DNA of 64,000 nucleotides, from positions 1-64,000 of the forward strand of contig NZ_FOQH01000004.1 in assembly GCF_900113695.1 (NCBI RefSeq). The letters run 5' to 3'. The stretch's first letter is position 1. Each line of letters begins with the position of its first letter. This document shows positions 34,776 to 44,385 of the stretch, in pieces. The translations under genes and the position numbers were made by a program. This DNA is from Albimonas pacifica. GTDB taxonomy: Bacteria > Pseudomonadota > Alphaproteobacteria > Rhodobacterales > Rhodobacteraceae. The notes below the pieces were generated by a model. It ran no database searches. It had not been told where the DNA came from and saw only the letters and a program-made list of their open reading frames with translations.

Positions 34776-37349
34776 CTATCTGCCGCCATCGCGAGCCCCG
34801 TCAACTGCGGCCGGGTCTTCGCCGGCTCCGTCCTCTTGCGTCACCCGCCCCTGGCGGTCGATGCGGATCACGTGGTCGGCCGCCTGGGCGGCCGCCTCGC
34901 GGTCGGTTCCATAGATCAGCGCGCCGCCGTTCAGCTCCTGGCGCAGCAGGGCGCGCAGGGCGGCGTCGGCCTCGGCCTCGCCGGCCGCGATCCCGTCGAG
35001 CACCAGCGCGCCGGGGTTCTTCATCAGCGCCCGCGCAAGTCCCATCCTGCGCCGCTGCATCGCGTTGAGCGAGGCGCCGCCGCCCCCCAGCGGCTGGGCG
35101 AGACCGGCGCGCAGGATCAGCTCGCGCAGGCCCAGCTCGGCCACCAGGGCGTCGACCCGGTCGCGGAACGGCGCCCAGCTGTCGCGCCGCTCCAGCTTGA
35201 CCGGGCCGAAGAAGATGTTCTCGGCCATGGTGAAGGCCGGGTGAAAGGCGTCCGGATCGAAGGGGGCGAAGCGGGGGTCGCGGGCCGCGAACTCGCGCAG
35301 CTTCGGGCGGGCGTCGAGCAGGACGTGCACCCGCTCGGTCCCGCGCAGCACGCCCAGGCGGTAGCGGGTGGAGCTGTAGCCGAAGGCGATGGCGATCATC
35401 CGCGCCTGCGCCGCGCGGTTCAGCTTGTCCGCCCCGCGCTGGCGGCCCAGGCGCAGGATCCCCTCGATGGTGGCGGTCTCCGAGCGGGGGAACAGCCCGT
35501 AGCGCTTGAACAGGTCCGAATCCGCCGCCACCCCCTCGAACAGCGACAGCAGCGTCTCGCAGAGGTCGAGGCCGATCTCGACCATCATCTGCCGCACGCC
35601 CGCCTCGTCCAGCGCCCGCAGCACGGCGCGGTCCTCGGCGAAGTCGGACCAGCGCAGCTCGGGGTCCAGCGGCAGGGCGAAGAACAGGTTCTCGCCCACC
35701 GAGGCGTTGGGGTTGTAGCGGTCGGCCTGCCAGTGGTCGATGAAGTCCTCGCGCATCTCGCCCAGCTCCTCGGAGCCGGCGATGGCGCGGCGCAGGTCCA
35801 CCAGCCGGGCGGCGAGCGCGGGCGCCTGCTCGGGGTCGAAGCGCGACATCAGGCCGATGGCGTAGAGGTCGTCCTCCAGCCCCAGCACCTGCACCAGGCG
35901 CTGGATGCGGGCCTCGACCGCCTCGGCGTCGGCATAGCCGGCCTCGACGGGGTCGATCCACTCGTCGGCGATGTCGTCGGCGGGGGCGCCGGTCATCTCC
36001 GCCTCGCGCCGGCGGGCGCCGTGTTCGGGGTCGTCGCCGGGCGCCACGGGGCGGAACAGCAGCCCGTGGACGAGGTTGTCGCGCATCGAGCCGGCGAAGA
36101 TCCGCGGATCGGCCGGCACGTAGGCGGCGGTGCGGTAGAGGATCGGGGTGCCCGCGGTCCAGTGGTCGCCGCTGTGCCCGTCCACCAGCCCCGAGAGCGC
36201 CTGCAGCAGCGACGACCGCGCGAGCGCGTCCTCCCCCACCACCGAGGTCGTGGCCCCCATCGGCGCATGGGCGTCCACCGGCCCGGAGAGCCCGTCGACC
36301 GGCGCCCCGTGCAGCGCCAGCGCGTGCGGGCCGACGGGGGCGCTGTCGAGCAGGGGCGCGGGCTCGCCGTCCTCGGCGAAGTTCTCCATCACCGAGTTGT
36401 AGCGGGCGTTCATGTCCGAATAGTCCTGGTAGAAGCGCAGCAGCTCCTTCCAGGGGGCGGCGAGGTCCTTGTAGGCGATCAGCACCGCGGTCAGCGCGCC
36501 GACGTCGAGCTGGCCGTGGATCACGAACCAGCCGCCGATCAGGAAGATGAAGAACGGCGTCAGGTGGTTCGCGACGTTGTTCACGAACTTGATCAGGTTC
36601 TTCAGCAGGAAGATCCGCCGCCGGATCACGTAGTTGTCGTAGAGCTGGCGCGAGACGATCGCCATGTGCCAGCGTCGGGCCCGCAGGGCGCGGATCTCGG
36701 TGGCGCCGTCGATCGACTCGTCGATCTCGCGGGCCATGGCGCGGATGTTGGCGAGCCGCACCCGGATCATCGCGATGACCCTGGCCTGCAGCTTGGGCAC
36801 CAGCCAGGCCTGCACCGGGTATAGGCACAGCGCCGCCGCCCCGATCAGCGGGTTCTGGACGATGATGAAGGCCAGGTAGACCAGGAAGCTGCCGCCCTGC
36901 GAGACGGGGGTCGAGATGATCGCGCCCACGAAATCGCCGATGGGCGCGAGCTCGGCCGAGATCATCTGCACCAGTTCGCCCGGCGAGGTGCCCTTCAGCC
37001 GCGACAGCGGCCGGCCCATCACCCGGCGGTAGAGGTCGAAGCGCATCCGGCGCAGCATCCGCTCGCCCAGGATGCCGCGTTGCACGTTCTGGGCGTATTT
37101 GACGCCGTTGTTGACAGAGATCGCCAGCAGGTAGGCGAAGCACAGCGCGATCAGGTACTGCGTCTGCTCCAGCGGGACGCCGAAGAACTCCTGCGGGAAC
37201 TCGGTCCCCGAGATCGCCTCGTTGATGATGGTCTTGGGAAGCTCGAGCGTGATCCAGATGATCGGAAAGGTGAGCAGCGTGAAGAACAGCAGCACGAGCT
37301 GGTCGCGGGCGGAATGCCGCCAGACGAAGCGCGTCATCTTCTCGGCCAT
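34776..37349 (-). CDS. ABC exporter-fold protein with degenerate ATPase domain
   Basis: An 857-residue protein. Residues 1-310 form an ABC type-1 transmembrane domain with about six helices (17-35, 65-85, 140-165, 167-187, 258-278, 284-300). The nucleotide-binding part (340-840) keeps the order of an ABC ATPase but has lost its catalytic residues: the P-loop position reads GEDALARSS (372-380) with no Gly-Lys-Ser/Thr, the Q-loop VPA (411-413) lacks Gln, the signature is LGGGGAS (754-760), Walker B ends LVLDG (782-786) without Glu, and the H-loop region reads GTDRE (814-818). A helical insert of about 300 residues interrupts the domain and contains NLFF/NIFF-type repeats (425, 553, 711). Function unknown; ATP-driven transport by this chain alone is unlikely. 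Confidence 0.88.
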   Translation of the reverse strand: MAEKMTRFVWRHSARDQLVLLFFTLLTFPIIWITLELPKTIINEAISGTEFPQEFFGVPLEQTQYLIALCFAYLLAISVNNGVKYAQNVQRGILGERMLRRMRFDLYRRVMGRPLSRLKGTSPGELVQMISAELAPIGDFVGAIISTPVSQGGSFLVYLAFIIVQNPLIGAAALCLYPVQAWLVPKLQARVIAMIRVRLANIRAMAREIDESIDGATEIRALRARRWHMAIVSRQLYDNYVIRRRIFLLKNLIKFVNNVANHLTPFFIFLIGGWFVIHGQLDVGALTAVLIAYKDLAAPWKELLRFYQDYSDMNARYNSVMENFAEDGEPAPLLDSAPVGPHALALHGAPVDGLSGPVDAHAPMGATTSVVGEDALARSSLLQALSGLVDGHSGDHWTAGTPILYRTAAYVPADPRIFAGSMRDNLVHGLLFRPVAPGDDPEHGARRREAEMTGAPADDIADEWIDPVEAGYADAEAVEARIQRLVQVLGLEDDLYAIGLMSRFDPEQAPALAARLVDLRRAIAGSEELGEMREDFIDHWQADRYNPNASVGENLFFALPLDPELRWSDFAEDRAVLRALDEAGVRQMMVEIGLDLCETLLSLFEGVAADSDLFKRYGLFPRSETATIEGILRLGRQRGADKLNRAAQARMIAIAFGYSSTRYRLGVLRGTERVHVLLDARPKLREFAARDPRFAPFDPDAFHPAFTMAENIFFGPVKLERRDSWAPFRDRVDALVAELGLRELILRAGLAQPLGGGGASLNAMQRRRMGLARALMKNPGALVLDGIAAGEAEADAALRALLRQELNGGALIYGTDREAAAQAADHVIRIDRQGRVTQEDGAGEDPAAVDGARDGGR

Positions 37350-37502
37350 GCTCGGCGCAGATCCCTCGGTTCGCCGCAGCCCGTCGTTGGATGCGGGGCG
37401 ACGCGGCAGTCTCCCCGATACCTGACGGTTTTTGAAGGGGGTTTCATGCGCCGCTCATGATCGGGCGGCGCCGGGGCCGCGGGACAGGCCCGCGGCCCGG
37501 CC

Positions 37503-40500
37503 TCAGACGGCCCGCCCCGCGCCGCGTCCGCCCAGGCCCGCGCGCCGCCTCCGCCCCAGGCCTGCGTCCAGCCCCAGCCGCCCCATCCGCCGCGCCGAGA
37601 CCAGCGCCGCGCGCACGTCGCGCTGCAGCGTCACCAGCGCCGGCGTCACCAGCAGCACCAGGAAGAACCCCGCCCCCAGCCCGAAGCACAGCGACACCAC
37701 CGTGGGCTTGAGGAACTGCGCCTCCTGCGAGGTCTCGGTCAGCAGGGGGGCGAGGCCCACGACGGTGGTCAGCGTGGTCAGCATCACCGGGCGCAGCCGG
37801 TCGCAGACCGCGTCGATCACCGCGGGAACCAGCGCCCGCCTGCGCGCATACTCGTCGATGGTCGAGACCAGCACGATCGAGTCGTTGATGATGATCCCGC
37901 TCATCCCGATCATGCCCACGACCGAGAACAGGGTCAGCGGCAGGCCCATCCACAGGTGCCCCCAGACCACGCCCACCAGCCCGAAGGGCACCACCGCGAT
38001 CACCGCCAGCGGCCGCAGCCACGAGGCGAAGACCCAGGCCAGCACCAGGTAGATGCCGATCATCGCGGCGGCGAAGCCGTATTCCGCCTCGGCCAGGAAC
38101 CGCCGCTCCTGCTCGGCCAGCCCCGACAAGCTCCAGCGCACGTCGTGGCGCGCGGCGGCCAGCGGCAGGATCCGCTCGCGCAGGTCGGTCTCGATCTCCT
38201 GCGCGCGGGCGGCGTCGGACTGGTCGATGTCGCCCGAGACGGTGACCGAGACCACCCCGTCCACCCGCCGGATCACCGAGAAGCCGGGCCGCGCCTCGAC
38301 CGTCACCAGCTCCGAGATCGGCACCCAGTCGCCGCCCTCGGCCCGCACCCGCGTGCGGGCGAGGAAGTCGGCCGAGAGCTCGTCGCGCGCCAGCGCCACG
38401 GTGATCGAGGCGTCGCGCCCCTCCACCGCGAACTCCGCCGCCTTGGTCCCGGTCAGCCGCCGGCGCAGCTCCGCCCCCAGCGCGTCGGTGGTGAAGCCCA
38501 GCGCCTCGCCCAGCGGCGTCAGGCTCAGCACCAGCTCGGTCTTGTCGTAGGCGAGGCTGTCCTCCAGCGCCGAGACCTCCGGATACTGCGACAGCGCCGC
38601 CTGGATGTCCTCGGAGGCGGCCTTCAGCACCTGGGGGTCGGCGCCGGTCAGCTCGATCGACACCGCGTCCCCGCCGGGGCCCGAGCGCATGAAGCGGAAG
38701 GCCACCACCTCGGCCATCGGGTGACGCACCAGCCGCGCCTGCACCGCGGCGTTGAACTCCGAGGAGGAATAGGGCCGCAGGTCCGCGTCGATCAGCTCGG
38801 CGTCCACCGAGGCGAGCTGCCAGGGCTCCTTCTCGTCCTGCACCGAGAGGCCCCGCCGCCCCCCCGCCCCGATGCGCGAGAGGGTGAAGCGGATCGGGTT
38901 CAGGCCGTGGCGTTCCTCGAACTCGGCCGCCGTCTCCCGCAGGGCCTGGTCGACGAGGGCGAGCTGGGCGAGCGTGTCCTCCCGCTCCGCCCCGGCCAGC
39001 ATGGCGATGTTGGCGGTGATCTGCCCCTGCTCGGGCGCGTTCCAGAACCGCCATTGCAGCTCGCCCGTCACCAGCCGCTCCACCGACAGCAGCAGCAGCA
39101 TGACCGAGAGGCCCAGCAGCGGATAGCGCAGCACCATCGCGAGCTTCATCGCCGGGCGGAACACCCGCGCCACGAAGCGCTCGAAGCCGCGGTTCACCCA
39201 TTCCGAGGGCCGGTCGTACCAGCGCCGCCGCCGCCCGCCCTCCAGCGCGTGGCGCATGTGGTTGGGCAGCACCAGGAAGCATTCCAGCAGGCTGGCGGCC
39301 AGCACGATGCACACCACCACCGGGATGTCCTCGACCATCCGCCCGAAGCGCCCGCCCAGCGCCAGCATCCCCGAGAAGGCCAGCAGCGTGGTCACCGCCG
39401 AGGAGAACACCGGCGCCGCCATCCGCCGCGCCGCCGTCTCCGCCGCCGAGACCGGCGACAGGCCCCGGCGCCGCGCCAGGTGGTCGGCGTGCTCGCCCAC
39501 CACGATGGCGTCGTCCACCACCATGCCCAGCGTCAGGATCAGCCCGAACAACGAGACCATGTTGATCGAGACGCCCAACGCCCACATCCCCCCCGCCGCC
39601 GCCAGCAGCGCGGTGGGGATGCCCGCGGCCACCCACAGCGCCGTGCGCGCGTTGAGGAACAGGAACAGCACGCCGACCACCAGCAGCAGCCCGAACAGCG
39701 CGTTGTCGAGCAGCAGCGCCAGCCGGTCCTCGATGCTGTTGGCGAGCGTGTTGACGAAGTCGATCCGCACGCCCTCGGGCAGGGTCGGGCGCATCTCGTC
39801 GGCCACCCGCTCGGCCAGGGCGAACTGGCGCAGGGTGTCGCCGGTCTCGCCCCGGCTGATGCGGATCACCGTGGCGGGGGCGCCGTGGACATAGAACCGC
39901 TCGCCCTGGCGCACGCCGTCGTCGACGACGGCGGCCACGTCGCGCACGCGCAGCTTCTGCCCGTCGGCGCCGGTGCGCACCACCACGTCGCCCACGCTCT
40001 CGCGGGTGCGGCTCTCCTCCCCGGTCGAGATCCGGGCCCCGCCGGGCGTGGCGCCCCCGGGGCTGGAGGCGGCCGCGGCCGAGACGGCGGCCGAGACCTC
40101 GGCCAGCGTCACGTCGTGGCGCATCAGCAGCGGTTCCGAGGCCTCGACCCGGATGTAGTCGTGCGCCACCCCGCGCACCGAGATCCGGGTCAGCCCCGCG
40201 TCGCGCAGCCGCTCGGCGTATTCGTCGGCGAGCCGGACCAGAAGGTCGGCGTCGACGGGGCCGTGGAACACCACGTCGGTGACGGGAAAGGTCCAGGCGT
40301 GCCGGTCGACGGTGGGCGTCTCGGTCCCGTCGGGCAGCGGCCCGGCCGAGGAGACCGCGGCCGACACCGACTCGGCCGCCGCGAACAGGTCGTAGCCCGG
40401 CTCGAAGGTCACGGTGATGCGCGCGCGGCCCTCCTGGGCGCGGGCCGAGATCTCGTCGACGCCCTCCACCTCCGACAGCGACGGCTGCAGGACCTGGACG

Positions 40501-40697
40501 ACGTTGCGGTCCACCTGCTCCGGCCCGGCGCCGGGCCAGGCGACGTTCACGTAGACGTTGTTCATGACGATGTCGGGCATGAACTGGGTGCGCAGGTTCT
40601 GCACCGCCCCCAGCCCGGCCACGATCATCGCCATCAAGAGCAGGTTCGCCGCCGTGCCGTGGCGGACGAAGTAGCCGAAGATCCCGGGCCGGCGCAT
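37503..40697 (-). CDS. RND efflux transporter permease
   Basis: Proton-driven inner-membrane pump of 1,064 residues in the AcrB/MdtB family, with twelve predicted helices in two halves and two large periplasmic loops. The start MRRPGIFGYFVRHGTAANLL is typical. The LGMVVDDAIVVGEHAD segment in the fourth helix holds the Asp-Asp of the proton relay, and the second half has the matching IIINDSIVLVSTIDEYARRR. A C-terminal Arg-rich tail is probably cytoplasmic. It is five bases downstream of its membrane-fusion protein; no outer-membrane TolC is here. Substrates cannot be inferred. The start used is ATG at 40697; the frame extending beyond it lies antisense to or inside the adaptor gene. Confidence 0.93.
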   Translation of the reverse strand: MRRPGIFGYFVRHGTAANLLLMAMIVAGLGAVQNLRTQFMPDIVMNNVYVNVAWPGAGPEQVDRNVVQVLQPSLSEVEGVDEISARAQEGRARITVTFEPGYDLFAAAESVSAAVSSAGPLPDGTETPTVDRHAWTFPVTDVVFHGPVDADLLVRLADEYAERLRDAGLTRISVRGVAHDYIRVEASEPLLMRHDVTLAEVSAAVSAAAASSPGGATPGGARISTGEESRTRESVGDVVVRTGADGQKLRVRDVAAVVDDGVRQGERFYVHGAPATVIRISRGETGDTLRQFALAERVADEMRPTLPEGVRIDFVNTLANSIEDRLALLLDNALFGLLLVVGVLFLFLNARTALWVAAGIPTALLAAAGGMWALGVSINMVSLFGLILTLGMVVDDAIVVGEHADHLARRRGLSPVSAAETAARRMAAPVFSSAVTTLLAFSGMLALGGRFGRMVEDIPVVVCIVLAASLLECFLVLPNHMRHALEGGRRRRWYDRPSEWVNRGFERFVARVFRPAMKLAMVLRYPLLGLSVMLLLLSVERLVTGELQWRFWNAPEQGQITANIAMLAGAEREDTLAQLALVDQALRETAAEFEERHGLNPIRFTLSRIGAGGRRGLSVQDEKEPWQLASVDAELIDADLRPYSSSEFNAAVQARLVRHPMAEVVAFRFMRSGPGGDAVSIELTGADPQVLKAASEDIQAALSQYPEVSALEDSLAYDKTELVLSLTPLGEALGFTTDALGAELRRRLTGTKAAEFAVEGRDASITVALARDELSADFLARTRVRAEGGDWVPISELVTVEARPGFSVIRRVDGVVSVTVSGDIDQSDAARAQEIETDLRERILPLAAARHDVRWSLSGLAEQERRFLAEAEYGFAAAMIGIYLVLAWVFASWLRPLAVIAVVPFGLVGVVWGHLWMGLPLTLFSVVGMIGMSGIIINDSIVLVSTIDEYARRRALVPAVIDAVCDRLRPVMLTTLTTVVGLAPLLTETSQEAQFLKPTVVSLCFGLGAGFFLVLLVTPALVTLQRDVRAALVSARRMGRLGLDAGLGRRRRAGLGGRGAGRAV

Positions 40698-40702
40698 GGC
40701 GC

Positions 40703-42232
40703 TCAGCCGCCCGAGGTCGCCGAGGCGGCCCCGCCTTCCAGCCGCTCGACCAGCCCGCGCGGCGCCCGCTCGCCCTGCATCCGCTCCAGCAGGCGCTGGC
40801 GCTCTGCGGGGTCGAGGTCGGCGCCGCGGATCCGCTCGCGCAGGGCCTCGGCCCGCTCGGGGCTCAGCATCAGCATCTCGTCGCCCGGCGCCCCCGCGAG
40901 GCCCGAGGCGCCGCCCGGCAGCGGCGTCGCGGCGGCCTCGGCGGCCTGCAGCGCCGCCTCGCCGGTGGCGACCACGCGGGCCTTGGCGCCGGCGCCGAGC
41001 TGGGGCTTGCGGATCGCCACCATGCGCTCGCCGAAGGGGGCGTCGGCGACGATCAGCGTCTCGCCCACCCGGCGCAGGATGCGCACCCGCCGCTCGCGCA
41101 GCCGGTCCTCGGCGTCGACCACCAGCACCCGCCCGTCCTCGTCCGCCGCGGCGGCGGGGATCGAGGCGACGCCCTGCAGCGCCGGCTCCTCGATCGCGGC
41201 GGCGACGAAGTCGCCCTCCCGGAACAGGTCGCCCGCCGAGGCCTCCAGCCGCAGGAACAGGGTGCGCCCGGTGCGCGCCTCGCCGGTGGCGGCGGCGGCG
41301 CGCGCGAGGCGGGCGGGGATCGTCGCATCGACCTCGCCCAGCTCCAGCCGCACCCGCGCGGGCAGGTCGCGCAGCCCGCCGGCGTCGTCCAGCAGGCGGG
41401 CGTATTCGGCGTTCGAGACGCGGACCGAGGCCTCCAGCCGGCCCGGGTCGATCAGCGCGCCCAGCTTCTCGTTCGCCGCCACCTGGCGGCCGAGCACCGC
41501 GGCCGTCTCGGTCAGCAGGCCGTCGAAAGGGGCGCGGATCTCGGTCTCGGCCAGCGCGCGGCGGGCGTCCTCCAGCTCCAGCCTCGCGCGGCGCAGGGCG
41601 GTGGCGTTCATCTCCGAGGCCGTCTGCGCCTGCGACAGCGCCTGCTGGGCGTCGATCCGGGACTGGTGAGCGAGCGCGAGGTTCAGCTCCGCCGTCTCCA
41701 CCGCCGCGGTCGAGCCGACCAGCCGCTCCGCCAGCCCCCGCTGGCGCTCCAGCGCCTGGCCCTGGAGGCGGACCCGCTCCTCCGCCGCCTCGAGGTCGAG
41801 GGCCGCGAGGTCCAGCGTGCGCACCGCGGCGGCGCGGTCGGTCTCGGCCTCGGCCAGCGCGATCTCGGCCCGGCGCACGGCCGATTGCGCATCGGCAGGG
41901 TCGAGGCGGAACAGCAGCTCCCCCGCCCGCACCGCGCCGCCGTCGACGAAGGCGGGCGAGAGCTCCGCCAGCCGGCCCGCCAGCGCGGGGCGCAGCTCCA
42001 GCCGGCGGGCGGAGACGATCTCGCCATAGGCGGTCAGGGTGGGGGTCACGTCCTGGGGGCGGGGGACGACGGTCTCGACCGCGAACACCCGCTCGGTCGA
42101 GGGGCCGCGGGGCGCCGGCGCCTCGGCCGCCTCCCTCTGGGCGAGGTGCAGCCGCCAGGCGCCGTTGGCGATCAGCCCCGCCGCGAGGGCGAGGAGGGCC
42201 AGTCCCGTCAGGCTGCGCATCACGAAGCGCAT
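40703..42232 (-). CDS. RND periplasmic adaptor (membrane fusion protein)
   Basis: A 509-residue HlyD/AcrA-type adaptor. An N-terminal hydrophobic segment (6-25) anchors it to the inner membrane. A lipoyl-type barrel half (ELRPALAGRLAELSPAFVDGG) leads into a long Ala/Glu/Arg-rich coiled-coil hairpin (about 115-225), then the second lipoyl half and beta-barrel domains. The C-terminus is extended by about 90 residues rich in Ala, Arg and Glu (AEALRERIRG, RQRLLERMQG), longer than usual. Joined to the pump gene by a five-base spacer. Confidence 0.92.
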   Translation of the reverse strand: MRFVMRSLTGLALLALAAGLIANGAWRLHLAQREAAEAPAPRGPSTERVFAVETVVPRPQDVTPTLTAYGEIVSARRLELRPALAGRLAELSPAFVDGGAVRAGELLFRLDPADAQSAVRRAEIALAEAETDRAAAVRTLDLAALDLEAAEERVRLQGQALERQRGLAERLVGSTAAVETAELNLALAHQSRIDAQQALSQAQTASEMNATALRRARLELEDARRALAETEIRAPFDGLLTETAAVLGRQVAANEKLGALIDPGRLEASVRVSNAEYARLLDDAGGLRDLPARVRLELGEVDATIPARLARAAAATGEARTGRTLFLRLEASAGDLFREGDFVAAAIEEPALQGVASIPAAAADEDGRVLVVDAEDRLRERRVRILRRVGETLIVADAPFGERMVAIRKPQLGAGAKARVVATGEAALQAAEAAATPLPGGASGLAGAPGDEMLMLSPERAEALRERIRGADLDPAERQRLLERMQGERAPRGLVERLEGGAASATSGG

Positions 42233-42405
42233 GGGCTCTCCCGTCCGGCCGGCCGCGGTGCGGGTCGGCGATGAACAGACTTACCGCGGGCGGGCCTTCG
42301 GCGCGAGCCCGCGGTCGGTTGCATGCTGTCACGGGCGGGAGAGCGGCTTCCGTCGCCGCCCGGCCGGCTTTCCGCCTGCCGGGGCGCGGCGCCGCAAAAG
42401 GGGGT

Positions 42406-42480
42406 CCTCCGCGCGGGCGGAGGCAAGGGGGGCCTCCGCGCGGGCGGAGGCAGGAGGCCCCGGGCCAGGCCCGGGGCGCG
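42406..42480. repeat. Tandem hairpins and CCCGGG palindrome
   Basis: Two identical 18-base palindromes CCTCCGCGCGGGCGGAGG at 42406-42423 and 42433-42450 are separated by nine bases, followed at 42454-42480 by a CCCCGGGCCAGGCCCGGGG unit. They fill the spacer between the RND adaptor start and the GST stop. They might end the GST transcript, but none has a T run. Confidence 0.6.
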
Positions 42481-42505
42481 CCCCCGGCGGCGGGCCCGGC
42501 GCCGG

Positions 42506-43141
42506 TCAGGCGGGCCGGGTCGCCTTGGGCCCCGCGATCTCCTGCGCCCGGCGGTAGGCGGGGCGGGCGCGGATCCGCTCCAGCCAGGCGGCGGCGTTGG
42601 GCGTCTCCTCGATCGGGGTCGCGAGGTAGCGCGAGCCCGGGGTCAGGCCGAAGGCGCACATGATGTCGGCGCAGGTGAACTCGGGGCCCGCCAGCCAGTC
42701 GTGCTTCGCCAGCGTCTGCTCGAGGAAGGCCAGCGCCCCCGCCTCGCGCCGCGCGATCACGGTCCCCAGCCGCTCGGCCCGGGTGCCCGAGGCCCCCGAG
42801 GCCAGCGCCCCGCGGGTGAAGTAGATCCCCAGCATCGAGGCGTTGAAGTGCATCCAGTAGAGATAGTCGGCGTAGTTGGCCTGCTCGGGCCTCACCGTCA
42901 GCCGGCCGCCGGCGTGGCGGTGGCAGATATGCTCCAGGATCACCGCGGATTCGGTCAGCACGCGCTCGCCGTCCTCGATCACCGGGGCGGTGGCGGCGGG
43001 GTGCAGCGCGCGGTAGCCGTCGGGCGCCAGGAAGTCCGGCCCGCGGTCGTGCCAGCGCAGCTCGTATGGCAGGCCCAGCTCCTCCATCAGCCAGACGACC
43101 CGGTCCGACTGGGAGACCCCCAGGTGGTGAATGACGATCAT
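42506..43141 (-). CDS. Glutathione S-transferase family protein
   Basis: A 211-residue two-domain GST. The thioredoxin-like N-domain begins [19 protein letters not shown], with Ser as the likely catalytic residue, and the cis-Pro appears in [21 protein letters not shown], where ES binds the gamma-glutamyl group. The helical C-domain includes [13 protein letters not shown]. The start is ATG at 43141 with GGGAGGG five bases upstream. Substrate unknown. It stands divergent from ispH. Confidence 0.92.
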   Translation of the reverse strand: MIVIHHLGVSQSDRVVWLMEELGLPYELRWHDRGPDFLAPDGYRALHPAATAPVIEDGERVLTESAVILEHICHRHAGGRLTVRPEQANYADYLYWMHFNASMLGIYFTRGALASGASGTRAERLGTVIARREAGALAFLEQTLAKHDWLAGPEFTCADIMCAFGLTPGSRYLATPIEETPNAAAWLERIRARPAYRRAQEIAGPKATRPA

Positions 43142-43321
43142 GATGTCCCTCCCGTCGCCCGCCTCGCGGACGTTGCGGCGGAGGGTGGCGCCCGGCGGTG
43201 CGGCGCGCAACAGGGTCGCGCCCGGCCCCGGCGCGGCGGCGCGCGGTTGAAGCGGCCCGCCCGCGCGCGTAGGTCTGGGGCGACCGCCGCGCGCCGCGCG
43301 CGCCCCCGGATGGAGGCCGAG

Positions 43322-44314
43322 ATGTCCCCGATCCCCGCCGATCCCGTTTCCCCGGGGCTTCCGCCCCTGACCATCCACCTCGCCGCGCCCCGCGGCTTCT
43401 GCGCGGGCGTCGACCGGGCGATCAAGATCGTGGAGATGGCGCTCGAGAAATGGGGCGCGCCGGTCTACGTGCGTCACGAGATCGTGCACAACCGCTATGT
43501 CGTCGACGGGCTGCGCGACAAGGGCGCCGTCTTCGTCGAGGAGCTGGACGAGTGTCCCGACGACCGCCCCGTCGTGTTCTCGGCCCACGGCGTGCCCAAG
43601 TCGGTGCCCGCGGCGGCCTCGGCGCGCGAGATGCTGTTCGTCGACGCCACCTGCCCGCTGGTCTCCAAGGTCCATATCGAGGCCGAGCGCCACGCCGCCA
43701 GGGGCCTGCAGATCGTGATGATCGGCCACGCCGGCCACCCCGAGACCATCGGCACCATGGGCCAGCTCCCCGAGGGCGAGGTCCTGCTGGTCGAGACGGT
43801 CGAGGACGTGGCGACCCTGGCGCCCCGCGACCCCGAGCGTCTGGCCTTCGTCACCCAGACCACGCTCTCGGTCGACGACACCGCCGACATCGCCGCGGCG
43901 CTGGCGGCCCGGTTCCCCGCGATCCAGGGGCCGCACAAGGAAGACATCTGCTACGCCACCACCAACCGCCAGGAGGCGGTGAAGGCGATGGCCCCGAAGA
44001 TCCAGGCGCTGCTGGTGATCGGGGCGCCGAACTCCTCCAACTCCAAGCGCCTGGTGGAGGTGGGGAAGAAGGCCGGCTGCGCCTACTCGCAGCTCGTCCA
44101 GCGTGCCGCAGACATCGACTGGCGCGCGATCGAGGGCGTGACCTCGGTCGGCGTCACCGCCGGCGCCTCCGCGCCCGAGGTGCTGGTCGAGGAGGTCATC
44201 GACGCCTTCCGCGCCCGCCGCTCGGTCAGCGTCGAGCTGGTCGAGACCGCCGTCGAGCGGGTCGAGTTCAAGCCCCCGCGCATCCTGCGCCAGCCCGCCG
44301 GCGACGCCGCATGA
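43322..44314 (+). CDS. ispH: 4-hydroxy-3-methylbut-2-enyl diphosphate reductase
   Basis: Final enzyme of the MEP isoprenoid pathway, giving IPP and DMAPP. It needs a [4Fe-4S] cluster; the three Cys ligands are in [10 protein letters not shown] (about 26), [11 protein letters not shown] (about 110) and near [15 protein letters not shown] / KKAGCAYSQ (about 235-260). The active-site [15 protein letters not shown] segment is intact. At 330 residues it is standard. The ATG at 43322 follows GGAGG by five bases; an ATG 12 bases before is part of that region. It starts an operon with a methyltransferase, a LysE exporter and rnhA. Confidence 0.97.
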   Translation: MSPIPADPVSPGLPPLTIHLAAPRGFCAGVDRAIKIVEMALEKWGAPVYVRHEIVHNRYVVDGLRDKGAVFVEELDECPDDRPVVFSAHGVPKSVPAAASAREMLFVDATCPLVSKVHIEAERHAARGLQIVMIGHAGHPETIGTMGQLPEGEVLLVETVEDVATLAPRDPERLAFVTQTTLSVDDTADIAAALAARFPAIQGPHKEDICYATTNRQEAVKAMAPKIQALLVIGAPNSSNSKRLVEVGKKAGCAYSQLVQRAADIDWRAIEGVTSVGVTAGASAPEVLVEEVIDAFRARRSVSVELVETAVERVEFKPPRILRQPAGDAA

Positions 44315-44385
44315 GCGCCCCGGAGGGGCGAAGCATGGACGCGCCGGAGGGGCGAAGCATGGGCGCCTGGAGGGGCAGGGCATGA
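44311..44385 (+). other. Short coupling peptide with triplicated RBS-ATG unit
   Basis: A 24-codon frame begins at an ATG overlapping the ispH stop (ATGA) and ends at a TGA overlapping the start of the methyltransferase (ATGA). It is made of three imperfect repeats, each containing GGAGGGGC followed six bases later by [26 protein letters not shown]. The first codons of the methyltransferase (ATGAGCGCCCCGGAC) repeat the same unit. It may be a translational-coupling relay or simply a recent tandem duplication of a start region. Confidence 0.45.

Noticed and set aside
34776-37349. Frameshifted or decayed ABC gene
   Set aside because: The frame is open for 857 codons with normal codon use and the substituted positions are spread over all motifs, so it looks like a maintained variant.
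37503-42659. A very long minus-strand open frame covering the RND pump and the whole region upstream
   Set aside because: Only 37503-40697 encodes the pump; the rest runs through the adaptor gene in another frame and is made of Arg/Gly/Pro-rich filler typical of high-GC DNA.
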